The notes under the pieces: model-generated | What the model saw: only the letters and a program-made list of their open reading frames with translations | Databases searched by the model: none | Told to the model about the DNA's origin: nothing | Assembly (NCBI RefSeq): GCF_000430725.1 | Contig: NZ_KE387203.1 | Coordinates: 330,976-394,975 of the forward strand | Reading direction: 5' to 3' | DNA length: 64,000 nt | Source: Azohydromonas australica DSM 1124 | GTDB lineage: Bacteria; Pseudomonadota; Gammaproteobacteria; Burkholderiales; Burkholderiaceae_C | Shown here: piece by piece, positions 61,305 through 64,000 of the stretch | Position numbering within the stretch: position 1 is the first letter of the stretch | How the letters are laid out: the number at the start of each line of letters is the position of its first letter | Translations under genes and position numbers: made by a program

Positions 61305-64000
61305 TCAGGCGCGCTCGATCTGGCAGAGCGTCGTCTTGGTCTCTTGCATCATGGTCACGCTGTCGTAGCCGTAGGTCGTGGCGGTGTTGACCGCCTCGCC
61401 GCGCACGATCGGCATGGCGCCCTGCGGGTAGTACTGCGCCAGGTCGATGCCGCCCCAGCGCCCGGAGAAGTGGAAGGGCAGGAACACCGTCTCGTCGTTG
61501 ACGCGCTCGGTCACCAGCGCCTTGACGCGGATGCCCTTGAAGCCCGGCACCGCCTCCATCGGCGGCGTCTTCACCCACACGTACTCGCCGTTGCGGATGC
61601 CCCGGTCGTTGGCGGCCCTGGGGTTGAGCTCCACGAACATCTCCTGCTGCAGCTCGGCCAGGTACGGGTTGGAGCGCGTCTCCTCGCCGCCCCCCTCGTA
61701 CTCCACCAGGCGGCCGCTGGTCATGATCAGCGGGAAGCGCTGGCCGATGTCCTTGTTCTTCTCCTGCACGCTCTTGTAGAGCGTGGGCAGGCGCCAGAAG
61801 GCTTTCTTGTCGTCGTGCGTCGGGTACTTGGCGATCAGCTCCGGGCGGTTGGAGTAGATCGGCTCGCGGTGCTGCGGCACCGGGTCGGGGAAGTTCCACA
61901 CCACGGCGCGCGCCTTGGCATTGCCGAAGGGATGGCAGCCGTGGTTCTTCATCACCACGCGCTGGATGCCGCCGGAGAGGTCGGTCTTCCAGTTCTTGCC
62001 TTCCGCGGCCTTCTGCTCGGCCTCGGTCAGCTCGCCCCACCAGCCCAGTTTCTTGAGCAACAGATGGTCGAACTCGGGGTAGCCGGTGGTGATGTCGGCG
62101 CCCTGCGAATGCGAGCCGTCCTCGGCCAGCAGGCTCACGCCCTCGCGCTCCACGCCGAAGTTCGCGCGGAAGTTGCCGCCGCCCTCCATGACGTGCTTGC
62201 TGGTGTCGTAGAGGTTGGGCGAGCCCGGGTGCTTGAGCTCCGGCGTGCCGTAGCAGGGCCAGGGCAGGCCGAAGTAGTCGCCGTCCAGGCTGTAGCCGCT
62301 GGCCTTGTCGATGCCGCCCTTGGCGCGCAGCGTCTTGACGTCGAAGACGTGCATGTTGCGCATGTGCGCCTTCAGGCGCTCGGGGCTCTGGCCGGTGTAG
62401 CCGATGGTCCACAGCGCCTTGTTGATCTCGCGCAGCACCGACTCGGGCTCGATCTCCGGCAGGTTGCCCTTGCCCGGGACCATCTTGTAGCCCTGGGTGA
62501 ACTCCTTGCCGAAGCCGAGCTTGTCGGCCAGCTGGCCCATGATCATGTGGTCGGTGCGGCTCTCCCACAGCGGCTCGATCACCTTCTCGCGCCACTGGAT
62601 GGAGCGGTTGGAGGCGGTGCAGGAGCCGCTGGTCTCGAACTGCGTGCACGCGGGCAGCAGGTACACGGCGCGGTTCGGATTCGTGTCCTCGGCGCGGCCG
62701 GGCATGGCCGCCATGCCGGCGGTGGCGCTGGGGAACGGGTCGATCACGACCAGCAGGTCGAGCTTGTCCATCGCCCGCTTCATCTCCAGGCCGCGCGTCT
62801 GGGAGTTGGGCGCGTGGCCCCAGAAGATCACGCCGCGCAGGTTCGGGTCCTGGTCGATGAGCTCGTTCTTCTCCAGCACGCCGTCGATCCAGCGCGACAC
62901 GGTGATGCCGGGCTTGGTCATCATCCCCGGGGCGTAGCGCTTCTTGAGGTCCTCGAACTCCAGGCCCCAGACCTTGGCGAAGTGCTTCCACGCGCCCTCG
63001 GCCAAGCCGTAGTAGCCGGGCAGCGAGTCCGGGTTGGGGCCGACGTCGGTGGCGCCCTGCACGTTGTCGTGGCCGCGGAAGATGTTGGTGCCGCCGCCCG
63101 ACTTGCCCACGTTGCCCAGCGCCAGCTGCAGCAGGCACGAGGCGCGCACGATGGCGTTGCCGATGCTGTGCTGGGTCTGGCCCATGCACCACACGATGGT
63201 GCCGGGGCGGTTCTCGGCCAGCGTCTTGGCGACCTTGTAGGTGGTGTCGCCGTCGACGCCGCAGACCTCCTGCACCTTGTCCGGCGTCCACTTGTTCAGC
63301 GCTTCCTCGCGCACCTTCTCCATGCCGTAGACGCGGTCGTGGAGGTACTGCTTGTCCTCCCAGCCGTTCTTGAAGATGTGGTGCATCACGCCGAACAGGA
63401 ACGCGATGTCGGTGCCCGAGCGGATGCGCACGTACTCGTCGGCCTTGGCCGCGGTGCGGGTGAAGCGCGGGTCGACCACGATCACCTTGCAGCCGTTCTC
63501 CTTGGCATGCAGCAGGTGCAGCATCGACACCGGGTGCGCCTCGGCGGCGTTGGAGCCGATGTAGAGCGCCGCCTTGGCGTTCTGCATGTCGTTGTAGGAG
63601 TTGGTCATCGCGCCGTAGCCCCACGTGTTCGCGACGCCCGCGACGGTGGTGGAGTGGCAGATGCGCGCCTGGTGGTCGCAGTTGTTGCTGCCCCACAGGC
63701 TCATCCACTTGCGCAGCAGGTAGGCCTGCTCGTTGTTGTGCTTGGACGAGCCCACGACGTACATCGCGTCCGGGCCGCTCTGCTTGCGCAGCTCCAGCAT
63801 CTTGGCGCTGATCTCGTCGAGGGCCTGGTCCCAGCTGATGCGCTGGTACTTGCCGTCCACCAGCTTCATCGGGTACTTCAGGCGGTATTCGCCGTGGCCG
63901 TGCTCGCGCAGCGCGGCGCCCTTGGCGCAGTGCGCGCCCATGTTGATGGGCGAGTCGAACACCGGCTCCTGGCGTACCCACACGCCGTTCTCGACCACGG
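61305..64000 (-). CDS. fdhA: Formate dehydrogenase catalytic (alpha) subunit, 5' end outside window
   Basis: At least 897 residues are present; the frame stays open at the right edge, so the Tat signal and the N-terminal [4Fe-4S] motif are outside. Visible features are GAHCAKGAALREHGHG, the active-site segment DHQARICHSTTVAG, GSNAAEAHPVSM, DPRFTRTAAKADEYV, GGGTNIFRGHDNVQGATDVG and the C-terminal molybdopterin domain (LIMTSGRLVEYEGGG, HFSGRWGG). The residue that is selenocysteine in E. coli FdnG (ARVUHG) is Cys here. The periplasmic enzyme oxidises formate to CO2 with a bis-MGD cofactor. It is the first visible gene of the operon read leftwards. Confidence 0.95.
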   Translation of the reverse strand, partial: VVENGVWVRQEPVFDSPINMGAHCAKGAALREHGHGEYRLKYPMKLVDGKYQRISWDQALDEISAKMLELRKQSGPDAMYVVGSSKHNNEQAYLLRKWMSLWGSNNCDHQARICHSTTVAGVANTWGYGAMTNSYNDMQNAKAALYIGSNAAEAHPVSMLHLLHAKENGCKVIVVDPRFTRTAAKADEYVRIRSGTDIAFLFGVMHHIFKNGWEDKQYLHDRVYGMEKVREEALNKWTPDKVQEVCGVDGDTTYKVAKTLAENRPGTIVWCMGQTQHSIGNAIVRASCLLQLALGNVGKSGGGTNIFRGHDNVQGATDVGPNPDSLPGYYGLAEGAWKHFAKVWGLEFEDLKKRYAPGMMTKPGITVSRWIDGVLEKNELIDQDPNLRGVIFWGHAPNSQTRGLEMKRAMDKLDLLVVIDPFPSATAGMAAMPGRAEDTNPNRAVYLLPACTQFETSGSCTASNRSIQWREKVIEPLWESRTDHMIMGQLADKLGFGKEFTQGYKMVPGKGNLPEIEPESVLREINKALWTIGYTGQSPERLKAHMRNMHVFDVKTLRAKGGIDKASGYSLDGDYFGLPWPCYGTPELKHPGSPNLYDTSKHVMEGGGNFRANFGVEREGVSLLAEDGSHSQGADITTGYPEFDHLLLKKLGWWGELTEAEQKAAEGKNWKTDLSGGIQRVVMKNHGCHPFGNAKARAVVWNFPDPVPQHREPIYSNRPELIAKYPTHDDKKAFWRLPTLYKSVQEKNKDIGQRFPLIMTSGRLVEYEGGGEETRSNPYLAELQQEMFVELNPRAANDRGIRNGEYVWVKTPPMEAVPGFKGIRVKALVTERVNDETVFLPFHFSGRWGGIDLAQYYPQGAMPIVRGEAVNTATTYGYDSVTMMQETKTTLCQIERA

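Overview
The window is very GC-rich (about 70%) bacterial chromosome, almost fully coding, with no insertion sequence, integrase, phage module or CRISPR array that I can see. Gene content and order point to a betaproteobacterium of the order Burkholderiales (Comamonadaceae/Sphaerotilaceae type): murB divergent from a yajQ-type gene, a Ser/Thr kinase-PP2C-rph-rdgB-hemW run divergent from yicC-gmk-rpoZ-relA/spoT, and hemC-hemD-hemX-hemY divergent from ppc-argH. The species cannot be named from sequence alone.

Layout. 1-5004 is the most unusual part: a large RTX calcium-binding protein running off the left edge, a lone paralogue of one of its embedded secretion-type domains, a damaged mini-RTX gene, and a family 4 glycosyltransferase broken by a frameshift inside a perfect 20-bp inverted repeat. 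5201-13513 holds a PQQ-type sugar dehydrogenase lipoprotein, an orphan ParA ATPase, a hybrid histidine kinase, an ABC exporter and the RNA helicase DbpA. 13672-32606 is a mosaic of short housekeeping and accessory genes: a luciferase-like oxidoreductase, an S4 protein, a TonB receptor, a Tim44-like protein, a phosphatase, a cold-shock protein, rluA, oxidoreductases, thpR, an MFS exporter, ybdK, a CPA2 antiporter, a 2OG-Fe dioxygenase, a voltage-gated channel with a zinc ribbon, yaeQ, a RidA-like protein and a second hybrid kinase.

32613-46725 is conserved core: murB, the YajQ-family gene, a cheR-cheD-cheB trio without cheA, hemW-rdgB-rph, a phosphatase/kinase signalling pair, yicC, gmk, rpoZ, the (p)ppGpp synthetase/hydrolase and greB. 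Two identical tRNA-Arg(ACG) genes follow, separated by a hairpin-rich spacer of 316 bases. 47373-51440 is the haem operon hemC-D-X-Y, read leftwards; ppc and argH run rightwards to 55850. 55951-57716 holds an outer-membrane barrel and a small beta-rich protein that I do not recognise.

57911-64000 is a formate dehydrogenase operon read leftwards: a molybdopterin catalytic subunit with Cys in place of selenocysteine (5' end outside the window), an iron-sulfur subunit, a small lipoprotein, a cytochrome b subunit, a small exported protein and the sulfurtransferase FdhD.

I found no clearly new multi-gene system. The best leads are the decaying RTX/glycosyltransferase corner with its palindrome-linked frameshift, the tRNA-Arg tandem with an inverted terminator-like module between the copies, and the unknown barrel/beta-rich pair beside the formate dehydrogenase operon.
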